In this document: one piece after another, positions 29,401 through 59,346 of the stretch
Layout of the letters: each line of letters begins with the position of its first letter
Position numbering within the stretch: position 1 is the stretch's first letter
Source of the DNA: Dipetalonema caudispina
Lineage: Eukaryota > Nematoda > Chromadorea > Rhabditida > Onchocercidae
DNA length: 64,000 nt
Reading direction: 5' to 3'
NCBI GenBank assembly: GCA_013365325.1
Contig: JABVXV010000053.1
Coordinates: 124,001-188,000, forward strand
Notes under the pieces: generated by a model
Told to the model about the DNA's origin: nothing
Seen by the model: only the letters and a program-made list of their open reading frames with translations
Database searches by the model: none
Translations under genes and position numbers: made by a program

Positions 29401-31787
29401 ATCCAAAAATTGTCACAACCTACGCAACTCGTATTGCGATATCTTTTTGCATTCCTCAATCACCTCAGTGAATTTAGCGATGAAAATATGATGGATCCAT
29501 ACAATCTTGCCATCTGCTTCGGACCCACACTTCTTCCTATTCCAGAAGGGAAAGATCAGGTTCTACAAATTGCATTTTCATCATGTACTGTTAAGCGTTC
29601 TTCGCAAAATCTGACCTCTACCAAACGTGGCGTACAGCTGAAAAAAATCGGTACAACTGTAAGGTACGATGAAGTTAAGCGTAAAAAGTCGTGCAGAGCT
29701 CCGACCTTTCGACCTCTCCCTGTATAGTATTTCGTTAGCGGCTTATGGGTTATCCAATCCAATGATAGCTTAGTGAGCAATCAGAATTTAAATTTAACAA
29801 TATCAAAAAAAAAAGCCAAATTTTCATCCTGCCTTTTTGACCGGTTTCTGCGACAGGTCGGCTTCTATCCAGACCGCAGCCAAGAACAGAGTTCACATTC
29901 CTTCCCTTTCGTACCGATAACTGGAATCGTCGTTCACGTCAAATGATATCGTTCGACTCTCCCAAAAGACAGTATGCTTATTTGACGAAAATGGCGGGTA
30001 TCCGACAACCAATTGACCTGGCGTGTCTGTTCTCAGCATGCAATTGAATCCTGCTTATGCTAACTTCAAACTAGATAGCATGGGTGATCTCTGCGATATT
30101 TGTTATTACCTAAAAAAAGTTTTTAAATCTAGGAGTATGAACTTTACTCTGGATTTATCTCTTTTGAGATGGCGATATTTCAGGTCTTTTACCATAATTT
30201 TGTAAATGAGCTTGTGAAAAATTTGATTGTTTATCACGAGCAAATTTTTTCCGCAGTGTTACCTGGTCCGCGGTATGAGAAGTACCTTATTGAATCCGAG
30301 CAAGCACTTTTCATTGATGAACAGTAAGTATTTGTTTTACTATTCGTTTAGACTCAAAATTCTTCTAGTCAAGATTTTAGTTTTCGATGTAAATGAAATT
30401 TTTTTTTTTTTTACAAGTGCATTACTCTATTTGTTCAGCGCTAATACTGTTTCCTTCTTTTTTCCGAAGTTTTATTTTCTTTTTTTCAGAGAAAGCGCCA
30501 TCAGTGGTGATGAAGAAACGGTAACTACACCAGTTTTTGATTACTCGAACGAGAAATCGTTGACCGAACTTAAAGCATCTACAATGACTCCATCTTGGAA
30601 TGCTTCAGATACTGCTGTGGAAATGCTTTCGGCGGCCTCGAATACCGCTGCATGTACATTATACAACCTTCCAGAAAGTACCATTGCTTCCGATGACCAG
30701 AATCCTGCGGTCTCAAACCTATCTGAGGATTCTGCGTACGATATTATTTTATAATGCATTTATGTTATTATTTATTGAGTTCATTGTGAGTTTTATAATT
30801 GGCTTTATACTGTGAAAATTCAATTTAAATTCCTACAACAAAAGAGCAAATGCTAGGCAGTATTTTAATATCGTTATTTGAGAGCTCAAGGCTTCCGAAT
30901 TAGGTGTGAAGGTTTCTTAATTTTAGCATTTTGTGTTTCAGGTTATCAGCAAAATTAATGCCTGGACCAGATAATGATGTTATGAAGCATTTTGAAAGTG
31001 GTAGTAATACAGCTGTGGCAGGTGCCCAGAATATTTCATCGGTGAATAACAATGAAATCCCTTCTAACCAGGTATGTCAAGAATATTTCAAACTATTAGT
31101 GGGAAACCTTCAAAGTTTTAATTTCTGTATATCTCATTTAGCTACTAATATTGGTCGGGAAATTTCTGTCTGCGTTTTTGCTTCCTGAAATGGTTGTCAG
31201 TCAGTAATTCATAAAGCCGACCCTTTCATGGATAACAGATAAGCCCTGCAGTGCGTAGACAGATTGAAATTTGTTGGGTCGAGTTATAGACAGTGTTTTT
31301 CAACAATTGTGGTAAACAACATAAATTCTTTGCAGAAACGAAAGCAGCAGCAGGTTTGGTCCCGTCGAGGGTGTGGCGTAAGTTCGCTACGAGAGCAATT
31401 GCATCACAGCCGAGTACAACAGCAGGCTTTCACCAGTGATAAGTTGTTGGTTTTTTTTGGAATTCCTATGTTCAGATGGCAGATTTTTTGCTTCAGGAAA
31501 TCATGAACATTTTTCCAGTTTTTAAGTATTAAATTCATAGATTTAAAGTTTATCCAAAGTTGAAATCTAATTTCAGATCACCGTCATCATCGTCTTTAGA
31601 TGCTCTCATTTTTGATAATCGTTTCGATGGAGTAGTGTTTGGAAATAAAGTATCATCAATTAGTAACGAAAGTCCTAGCAGGAAAACGGTATCATCCTCT
31701 CTTTCAAGGGAAAATGCCTCTATTTCATCTAATTATTCCTCGAATATACCTCCTGCGAGTAGGCACGAAGAAAACACTAGTTCATAA
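20448..31787 (+). CDS. srgp-1: SLIT-ROBO Rho GTPase-activating protein (F-BAR + RhoGAP)
   Basis: Twenty exons: 20448-20547, 23832-23890, 24084-24208, 25097-25271, 26420-26500, 26721-26858, 26947-27075, 27202-27404, 27595-27699, 27919-28117, 28242-28392, 28543-28717, 28836-28930, 29043-29209, 29389-29559, 30184-30323, 30490-30735, 30942-31071, 31336-31442, 31577-31787. Phases close to 968 residues. Residues from about 33 to 330 match the extended F-BAR of srGAPs (EIRSQLNEQLRCLE; KARNEYLLCVQAANA; DDLSDLID). The RhoGAP domain has GIFRISGSQ with arginine finger Arg561, GVLKLYLRELRESLFP, and NMMDPYNLAICFGPTL. No SH3 domain can be read after the GAP domain; the tail is Ser/Thr-rich. The family bends membranes and switches off Rho/Rac/Cdc42 in cell migration, morphogenesis and neurons. 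Intron 1 is 3.3 kb and holds unexplained open frames. Several alternative 3' ends are possible. Confidence 0.95.
20548..23831 (+). other. Large first intron of srGAP
   Basis: This 3.3 kb intron, the longest in the confirmed models, separates a short first exon (33 codons) from the F-BAR exons. It may hold regulatory elements or an alternative promoter. It contains a CTG-rich micro-ORF (22034-22168) and a pair of antisense frames (22464-23152), both reported as findings. Confidence 0.8.
26330..26350. repeat. Perfect 8-base inverted repeat in srGAP intron 4
   Basis: CGAGGAAT-CATAT-ATTCCTCG, 70 bases before srGAP exon 5. A small hairpin this close to the acceptor might affect splicing, but nothing shows that it does. 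Confidence 0.6.
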
Positions 31788-31834
31788 TTTCCAGTGGTAC
31801 AAAAGGGCATCTTTATGCAGCTGCTTAATTTGTA

Positions 31835-31840
31835 AATAAA
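31835..31840 (+). terminator. Candidate polyadenylation signal of srGAP
   Basis: AATAAA lies 48 bases after the stop in exon 20, a good position for the main transcript end. A further coding-like exon at 31989-32093 would need a longer transcript. Confidence 0.5.
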
Positions 31841-31988
31841 TTTATAATTTTCCAGTTTACTGATAGCGCTTCTGTTGAGTTTTTATATAGCTAGAATTAT
31901 ATGAATTTCAAAGGTCGGAAAGTGCTTGAGTATTTCGAGTTTTTTTACTTGATGGTTTTCAATTCATTTCATTGGATTTTTGTTCTAG

Positions 31989-32093
31989 ATATTTCACGAG
32001 AAGCTGAGAAGTATGGAGCCAGATTTAGTGCGTTCTCTTCCGCATGATATGATTACTGTCCAACCAGAGCAATCACCAGGAAATATACAGTAG
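31989..32093 (+). CDS. Possible alternative last exon of srGAP
   Basis: A good 3' splice site (TTTTTGTTCTAG) opens a phase-0 frame of 34 codons ending in TAG (starts IFHEKLRSMEPDLVRS). Exon 18 (30942-31071) ends in phase 0, so skipping exons 19 and 20 would join it in frame and replace the Ser-rich tail. Composition looks coding. It could instead be non-coding 3' sequence with a chance frame. Confidence 0.4.
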   Translation: MFHEKLRSMEPDLVRSLPHDMITVQPEQSPGNIQ

Positions 32094-32357
32094 TGGGTTT
32101 TGGGCTGTGTGAGCCAGAAGAAATTTTTTTTTTCGGTTGTCATTGATCAGCTTTATTAGTTACATAATTCCTGTTTAATCCCATCCTAAATCACATTTTC
32201 GTTTTAAGACATGCTAATGAAGCGCTTATATCACAGATGTTTTTAAAAGTTATAATTGTAAAATTTAGTGGTATGAGACAATATGTGCATGTCACTTGAG
32301 GACTTTCAGTAATATATGCATTAAAAAATCCCACTTTGCATTTTGCAGTATTCATTT

Positions 32358-32500
32358 GCTTTAATGCGATACATATCCATTGCATGTTTGTTGAAATACA
32401 AATTTTTGATTTGTTACAGTTTTTTTCGCCTTGCCATTTTTTATTCATATACTTATGTATGTGATCGGAAAACAAATAAAAAATAATACATTGAGGAATG
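32358..32500. repeat. Diverged repeat, copy A (upstream of OXLD1)
   Basis: About 140 bases that align by eye, with small gaps, to 35478-35622 in the same orientation. Shared blocks include TTTAATGCGA, GCATGTTTGTT, GATTTGTT, and an A-rich end with AAAAATAATA. It may be an old duplicated or mobile fragment; no coding capacity was recognised. Confidence 0.6.
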
Positions 32501-32699
32501 TTTTACGATGGGTATTCCCCCAGTGACCAACATTCTTTCAAATTTCATAAGTGACTGAAGTGAACAGGTAACCAGGAAAGAATTGTCGGGATCGAAGATG
32601 GTAGCCAGTATCTTATAAACATTGGTATATATCCTACGGTTTTCTGAGGATGGAAAGGTGCGGTCGACCGTGATTGCAAATTCGGTATTTCAGATTCGA

Positions 32700-33101
32700 A
32701 TGCGACGGATCTTCACTGTCACTAGCAAAAAAGATGGTCTAGCACCACATTTTTTATGCATACGTTGGCGAGTAGATACGAAGGCGGATTCTAACAAAGA
32801 GTTGGATTCGAGAAATGAACTGCTTGAATCTGAACGAATGACGACATCCTCTCGGGTTAAAGTTGTTACTTCAGGGAGGAAAATTCATCAGTCGTGTGCT
32901 CCCGAACCTCCGGACCCCACAACATGTTGCGGGTCTGGATGCGCAAACTGTGTCTGGACTGAATATGTTACCGAACTAATGCGTTACCGCAATGGTCGTC
33001 CTTTGCATGAAATTTTGGATGAAATTGATAGAGTAATCTCAAACATTGGTCTTCGAGAATTCGTTAAAGCAGAAATCCGTGCACGTACCAAATGTCGATG
33101 A
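32700..33101 (+). CDS. OXLD1-type oxidoreductase-like domain protein
   Basis: A single-exon frame of 133 residues. The ATG lies seven bases after a splice acceptor (GTATTTCAG, ending 32693), fitting a spliced-leader start. The C-terminal half carries the oxidoreductase-like domain (PF09791 family): PPDPTTCCGSGCANCVWTEY with Cys76, 77, 81 and 84, then a helical segment ending in FVKAEIRARTKC. Human OXLD1 has the same CCGSGCxNCVW core and a similar end. The N-terminal part is basic with Phe, Cys and Trp (MRRIFTV...FLCIRWR) and could be a mitochondrial presequence; that is inference. Biochemical function of the family is poorly known; the clustered cysteines suggest metal binding. It lies 0.9 kb after srGAP, between two copies of a diverged repeat. 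Confidence 0.85.
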   Translation: MRRIFTVTSKKDGLAPHFLCIRWRVDTKADSNKELDSRNELLESERMTTSSRVKVVTSGRKIHQSCAPEPPDPTTCCGSGCANCVWTEYVTELMRYRNGRPLHEILDEIDRVISNIGLREFVKAEIRARTKCR

Positions 33102-35059
33102 TGTCAGTAGGCTGTCATTTCAAAATTACTTTTTGCCTTTTCGGGATCGGTAAACTCCATTAAACTTCTTAGTTCTTTAATGTTTGTTTTCTTCAAGCAT
33201 GAAATTTGCAATTTCTTCGCTCAGTTTCCCTCCTCTGCTGCTCTATGCTTTACTATTTTACATAGATTTGCAGCGATGCATAATATACCGTTCTTCTGAA
33301 TTAGTAATACTCAATATGTATTAAGAACTTTATGATTTCAAGTCAACTATTGTATATACCCAGAAATACGGTTTTCCATGCTGTATATCCAATCTCAAAT
33401 AAGGTTGATTACAGAATACTTTAGCTGTTAAATGTTATGCGAATTGTATCCACTGAGTGAAATAATTGTGATGCAAACATTGAATTAAATAGCTTGTTAC
33501 TGTATTAGTTTTTGATATGATCGTTTCATCATTACATCTAAATAGCTAGGCCCTTGTAGTACCAAATTACTGTATTTCGACTATATTTTATTATTAACAT
33601 ATTATGTTTTATTTTAATGCCTACCGTTACTAATGAAGCTAGTTAAACTCTGGTGTATGGTAGAGTTTCTCCCTAAGCTCTTAGCTTTCTTGCAGATATT
33701 TTTGTTATGGAATAATTGGTGCTAAGCACGATGTAGTTATCGTGTGAATTTAGGGAATGGTTTAACAACTGACATCGTGAATACTTCCAGGAAACCTGTG
33801 TACTAATTGCTTTCAATTTGGTTTTAGTGAAAGATGCATTGCACTGAATGGTCCCAGCTAACTAGTGATGATTAAAATTGGATTTTTTTTTGCATGAAGT
33901 TTATAGAAACAGAATTGGAAGTGCTTTTCCGGAATCCGGATCCATGAAAAGTCTAACGGGACTTGGGTAGCTTGTAAACTTTATCCTTCTATATATTTAG
34001 TGCCTCATTCGAAATTCACTGTACAATCATGTTGCCGTTTATATTATAGTGATGAATCAACTTAAGTTTTTTTTAATACATTAGTGGAGTTAAATTCGTC
34101 CAACGAAAGATTTTTGAGAAATGGATGACTTTTACAGTATTCATCAAGTTCTCCGAAAGAAAAGAATGGTATAAAGGAAAGATACTAAAAACTCAGTTTT
34201 CTGATAGTTAGATTTGCCTACCATCATCTTTGGAGAAAATATTTCCATGTCTTACAGCTCAAACATTTTTAAAGCTTGTTCAGTGACTTTGAAGTGATTT
34301 GATTTTCGGTAGTTCTTCCTCTAAATCTTGTTGGAAAAGTTTTCACAGATCCAAACTCTAATTAATTGAAAGACATATGTGGAATTAATGTAATATACCA
34401 ATTCTGATATTAAAGATCAGATGGAGCAGAGAATGAAATACGTGCCGAAATTTAAGCCAGAAGGATCTACGAGTAGGGAATATAAGTATATCAATGATCC
34501 TTTGCGATCATCGGATCCATCAGGAGCGTGCCTCTTATGCTGGTGCAACTCCCAGCAAATAGAGCTATGAACATTGCAACGTAATTATGAAAAAATTTTT
34601 AAAACGATGATCAACAAAAAATTAAAAGAAACTGAAAATTAAAATGATTAATAAAGTCAAACAAAAGCGCGAACAAATTCAAGAGCAAGAACTAATCTTA
34701 AAAGGAACAGAACAAAAGTCCAAATAAGAGCTTATGATGCACTGAGATAACAATTCCACGCATTTATGTATCAATTTGAATGTTAATGGAATAGTAAATG
34801 AATAATGAAGGCACAAGCAGAGCGAAAAAGAACGATTGAAGTCAAGAAATAGACCCAACAAATGGTCATGATATTGACATAATGACAATATAGCTTAATA
34901 AATAATTATTAGCTAAGCAAACTAAGTCGTGATTGATAATAAGGTAATTGGAAATAATTGAACTCTCTGAGAAAAAACCACGACATCTCAGCTACTACGT
35001 TTAATGTACACGACAGCTGAATTGAGCGTGGTCAGTCATTCTTATCGGAAGTTTTGTTT

Positions 35060-35290
35060 TTAAACATGAATACTAATTTGCACATCATTTCCCTTATTCA
35101 ATCTAACAGATAAGACATAAGGAGGAGGGCCAATCAAACCTAGGATTTCTTCACAAGTTATAGATAAATGTTGTTCTGAATTTTCAATAGACTTTGCCCT
35201 AACTTTTAGAATCAATGCGGTCGGTGGCCAATCCAATCCAAGAGTTCCAATAAAGTCTACACTGTAAAAAATGTCCATTAGAAAGTTCAT
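35060..35290 (-). CDS. Hypothetical small protein, antisense strand (tentative)
   Basis: A frame of 76 residues on the - strand. Its ATG sits one base after an acceptor-like TTATTTATAG, with a second acceptor-like TTTTTTACAG inside. The sequence reads like a real protein (LDWPPTALILKVRAK; CEEILGLIGPPPYVLS) and codon third positions are mostly A or T, as in neighbouring exons. I do not recognise the family. Frames of this length arise by chance in A+T-rich DNA, so coding is unproven. It could be the last exon of a longer antisense gene. Confidence 0.25.
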   Translation of the reverse strand: MNFLMDIFYSVDFIGTLGLDWPPTALILKVRAKSIENSEQHLSITCEEILGLIGPPPYVLSVRLNKGNDVQISIHV

Positions 35291-35477
35291 CCTATAAATA
35301 AAGTAATATGTAGGTATATGCATAAGAATGAGGGATATTATCCTAAGAATTATAGTATGATAGGAACTTTTTGCACCTCCTGACTTCTCTGAACATCATG
35401 AAATATTATCACGTCAAAAACTTATTGACGATTCATCTTACGTCATATGCTGCCGGAATCGCTATTCAGAGCGGTTG

Positions 35478-35622
35478 CGTGATTTAATGCGAAACGTATC
35501 CTTTTGTTTGCATGTTTGTTAAAATGCAAATTACTGATTTGTTGTAATCTTTTCTCCTCACTTTTTATTTCCTTACTTGTAAGTAAAGTACTAAAATCGA
35601 GTAAAAATAATATATTAGGAAT
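35478..35622. repeat. Diverged repeat, copy B
   Basis: Direct-orientation counterpart of 32358-32500. The two copies flank the OXLD1 gene at a distance of about 3 kb. Similarity was judged by eye only. Confidence 0.6.
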
Positions 35623-36528
35623 AGATCTGCAAGTAATAGGTATTTATTAGCATACATATGCTTTTGGAGAGCAAACATTTTCTGTTGCTAAGACATTTGA
35701 AGTAAGTTATTAGTAAGTTTACTTTACTTCTACTTTGTTATTAGTAAGTTCTTTTTAAGGATGCGTTTGTTTTTTGAGATGAGATAGCATTTCGCAAATG
35801 TTTGCCAAAGATATATTTTTAGAGCAAAGAGAAGATGAATAGGTGATGATAAGGAATGTGGAACCAAAATGAAGTTAAAAATTTAAAGGATAAAACGCAT
35901 CACTCCACCAGGATAGCTCCAACAGAACGTACAAATCTCATAGAGGGCCGCATTTTGTTTCTCAGTGATTAGGCGAAGGCTGAGATTTCTGTGCATCTGT
36001 CAGATAATCTTTATGATAAGTGGACTTCAGGAAGGTATTCCCTGGTTGGTAAGCGGTGTTTTATTGCATATCGACGAATAGGATGCATCTTCTCATGTAA
36101 TTTAACCAATCTTGACTATTCATTCGCTTATCGATTTTTTTTTCTGTTGAATTCCAGAGGGGAGATGACCCGTTATCACTTGAATATACAACAGCAGTGC
36201 ACTCCTAACTGGATAACTCACTAAACTAGTATGTTTCCTTTTTTTCAGAAAATAGCTATTCTTATAAAAATTCGAATTCGATAACAATTAAATTCAAATT
36301 TTCAAGGATTGAATTAATTGCTTCAAGTTAAGAAATAAGAAACAAACAGTTCCCTTATTACATGCCAGAAAGTCGCTGAACTGAATTTCTGAAAAATAAT
36401 GTACTATTACGGATGGGGATGAAAAGGCATTGAAATCTTGACAAAATTGTCTGCGAAATTTAAAATTGCCTTTTTTTAAGCATTCATTTCAGTTAAAAAA
36501 CCCAGTGTTTCATGACAGTCTTTGAAGG

Positions 36529-55020
<18,492 letters not shown>

Positions 55021-56600
55021 GAAGGAGGAGACATGGAAAAGAAAGGACTTTCTTCTCTCTCTCTCTCTGCCTTCTGCTGCATATTGTATTTACTAGCTTA
55101 TTTGAAGTATTTGTTAGTAAGTAAAGTTTTCTAAGGATTTTCCCTTTGATCTCAATCATGTAGTCCGTTGTGATGTAACCTTGTCCTTGTGGTTCAGTTC
55201 TTTATTTCTATTTTTTACCAGTAGTCTTTTGCGTAATAAACTCATTTGGCTGCTATTTTTGCAAACATCTGGTTTATTCAAGATGATATCCAGAATAGTA
55301 TCCGAAGTGTTAAGCTAGAAGCAAGGAATATATTAGTATTGGTATGAAGAGAGAGTTGAGATATTTGTCTTAAAATTGTATGCTAGCTACACTATTTTGA
55401 AATTTATATTTTGCCGTCTAATTTATTAGATAAAGTCAGCATTGTTCGTAGGATAGAGGTATACTAAGTCACTTCGAGCTCACTCAATTTTTGGAATATC
55501 ACGGTCAAGATATACGTATGTTGATACCTGTTGTGCCAGTAGACTGGAAAGTTTCTTGATGTTCATGTAGTTTTATTTCGTAGTATATTGTGACTGTACT
55601 CAGTAACGGTATCTGGATCTGTCATCATGTTTTCACTGTATCTGTTTCTGGTGTTGGTTGTTGGTCCTTCCATTTCGTTTTCTGATAAACTTTGCTTCGA
55701 ATTCAATTGTAAAGGTGAAGAAGAAGGAATAGGATGAGAAGTTGGGATGAAGGGTGGAAAAGTTTTTCGGAGATGAAGTATGCGGCATCGTCGTTCTTGT
55801 CTTCATTGCCGCCTTATTCCGTGTATTGCTAGGATGTTTATCAATATTGGGCCTAAATTGATGATAAGTCGAGGCATGCAGATTTTCCCCAAGAATACTT
55901 TGTCTTTTCCAGTTCAATTCCGAACAATTTTTGTGATCATATTTTCATAATAATGAACCACAATATACTAAAACGCTGCGTAAGATATGGCATCTTAAAT
56001 ACCACCGACGGGTAGTTACTTAAAAAGTCAAATTGATCAGCAAATAGAGCGAAATAAAAAATCACTTCTGGGTTGTTAAGTTGTGCATAATTTATACATA
56101 TCAGCGAAACTTTCTTATAAACGGCTATAATTAAAACTTTGCAACGGGTATCGAAGAAGAGGAGTGACGCTGTAAATAATATAGGAAAAAAAATGGAGAT
56201 GGGATAGGGGTTTTCATAAAATTCCAGGAATGTGTTGCAAAGCTACTGTTGTTCGCTGAGATAGTAATGCCTTAGTGATGATGTTTTGTGGGATATCTGG
56301 ACAATAGTTTGTAACTGGTTAAGAGATAGAAGAGGAAGGATGGGGATGCTAAAAATTGAATTCTAATAATGCATTTAGCATAGATACGATAACATCAGGG
56401 TATTTATTATATATGAACATGTAAAGTAGTGTTTGATATAGCGAGAACGGTCGGCTAGCAGCTTGGTGAGTGATTATTGTACAATGAGTAGAATTCAATG
56501 GTTGTCCCGCATTTAACACCTTGTCAACTTATCTATTCATTTTAAAATTTAGTTATTTCGTTTGAAGCTCTTGAAGCACGGGCAGAAGCACTCAGTTGAA
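55021..56600. other. Intergenic gap between Alfy and the E2 gene
   Basis: 1.6 kb, A+T-rich. It begins with the Alfy 3' UTR, which includes a CT-rich run near 55052-55068, and a candidate poly(A) signal at 55235. The motif AGAGGTATACTAAGTCA near 55456 also occurs, with one extra G, near 25983 in srGAP intron 4. An antisense frame at 55633-55917 looks like chance. Confidence 0.5.
55235..55240 (+). terminator. Candidate polyadenylation signal of Alfy
   Basis: AATAAA lies 215 bases after the FYVE-domain stop codon. Confidence 0.45.
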
Positions 56601-58231
<1,631 letters not shown>

Positions 58232-58559
58232 TAAATTAGAACATATATGTGAAGTTGCAGGTTGATGCGTTACGTTGCCTCACTGAGCAAGGTAAAGCAT
58301 CCACATGCCTCCTCAAATTAAAGACATCCTAACTGTTACATTAATTATTTGAATAATTTTTTAATTTCTTGATTGTCAGAAATTTTATTTGCCTTTAAAT
58401 TTCTTTTCGAAATTAAACAGATTGGTATGATGTAAAGGCTACTTTATTTTATTATGTTTCCTGAACGAACTTTCGAAGTAGTGTACGTCAGCGCATTCCT
58501 CCCAATGCCTCCTTTTCTTGCAGCACTATGCTACTAGACACAGCTGCGAGTACTGTGCA

Positions 58560-58562
<3 letters not shown>

Positions 58563-58605
<43 letters not shown>
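58563..58605. repeat. 43-base A homopolymer
   Basis: An uninterrupted run of A, 332 bases after the E2 stop codon. There is no AATAAA just upstream and no target-site duplication was noticed, so a retroposed poly(A) tail is not supported. It is likely to be length-variable. Confidence 0.9.
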
Positions 58606-58607
<2 letters not shown>

Positions 58608-59222
58608 TTTATTCTTCGTCAAAGATCTTTACTGTGTAGTATGAATTTTCCTTTCTCCCTTTCTCCTGTTGTGCTCTTTCATATTCTTCTTCATCCTGAA
58701 TACACCTAGTTCAAGTGTTCTTTTTTGGGGTTTGTCGTTCGTTCATCCGTGAACTTTGGCAACTTCATGCTCCTTATTTGTTCTTTTTTTTTTCTTTTTT
58801 TTTGTTTCTTTTGTAGCAATCTGTGCTGCGTACAAACTTAAATACCATTTATTCATTTGCACATAAAATTTTAAAAGGATGTTTCGCCTTTGTTTTCCCA
58901 GCATTCGGCATATTTCGTTGTCAAAAGCATAACATGTTATTTTTGCCGCTGAAATCTGCCTCTTCCCAACGATGTGAGATTTTAACAAATTTCGCAAACT
59001 CTTCTTAGCATTCAAGCCGCAGCTGGGTTCGGTAGTTCAGGAAACAAAGGAAATTGGTAAGTTGTAGTCGGTATGTGAATGCAGCCGAGTAACATCAAAT
59101 TCATCACATTGAAATGTTCGTGAACTTCACAATTGGTGAATAGGGCTGCTGAATTGTTTTAGAAGATTAAAATGCCGTAGTTAAGAGGACGACTAGATTA
59201 GCGTATGGACTCTTTTTTGAAA

Positions 59223-59256
59223 CATTCTGGTATTCACTTGTATGAATACCAGAATG
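59223..59256. repeat. Perfect 14-base inverted repeat (hairpin) upstream of MINDY
   Basis: CATTCTGGTATTCA, a 6-base loop CTTGTA, then TGAATACCAGAATG. It ends 90 bases before the MINDY start codon. It could fold in DNA or RNA; if the transcript begins upstream, it would sit in the leader or the outron. Confidence 0.85.
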
Positions 59257-59346
59257 CTTAAACAAAATCAGTTTCAGAAGAGTGGCTTTCTTGTACCCGT
59301 ATTCTTCGTCAACACTAGCAGATATATCATCGCCGATGTTCGCAAT

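Larger units (their letters stand above)
33102..36528. other. 3.4 kb gap between OXLD1 and Alfy
   Basis: A+T-rich, mostly unassigned. It contains copy B of the diverged repeat (35478-35622), an antisense coding-like frame (35060-35290) and a + strand coding-like stretch with splice-like borders (about 35880-36226). The last ~50 bases, after a TTTCAG at 36487-36492, are probably the 5' UTR of the Alfy gene. No confident gene. Confidence 0.5.
58232..59346. other. Intergenic gap between the E2 and MINDY genes
   Basis: 1.1 kb containing a 43-base A homopolymer, short T-rich tracts near 58785-58805, and a perfect hairpin at 59223-59256. A splice acceptor (CAGTTTCAG, ending about 59277) precedes the MINDY start and may receive a spliced leader. 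No further gene seen. Confidence 0.5.

Noticed and set aside
55633..55917. Antisense frame of 94 codons after the Alfy gene
   Set aside because: Low-complexity composition (Phe/Ser/Thr and Asn/Gln), no family resemblance, and a length expected by chance.
58232..58605. Retroposed cDNA with a poly(A) tail ending in the 43-base A run
   Set aside because: No polyadenylation signal before the run, no target-site duplication seen and no gene-like body.
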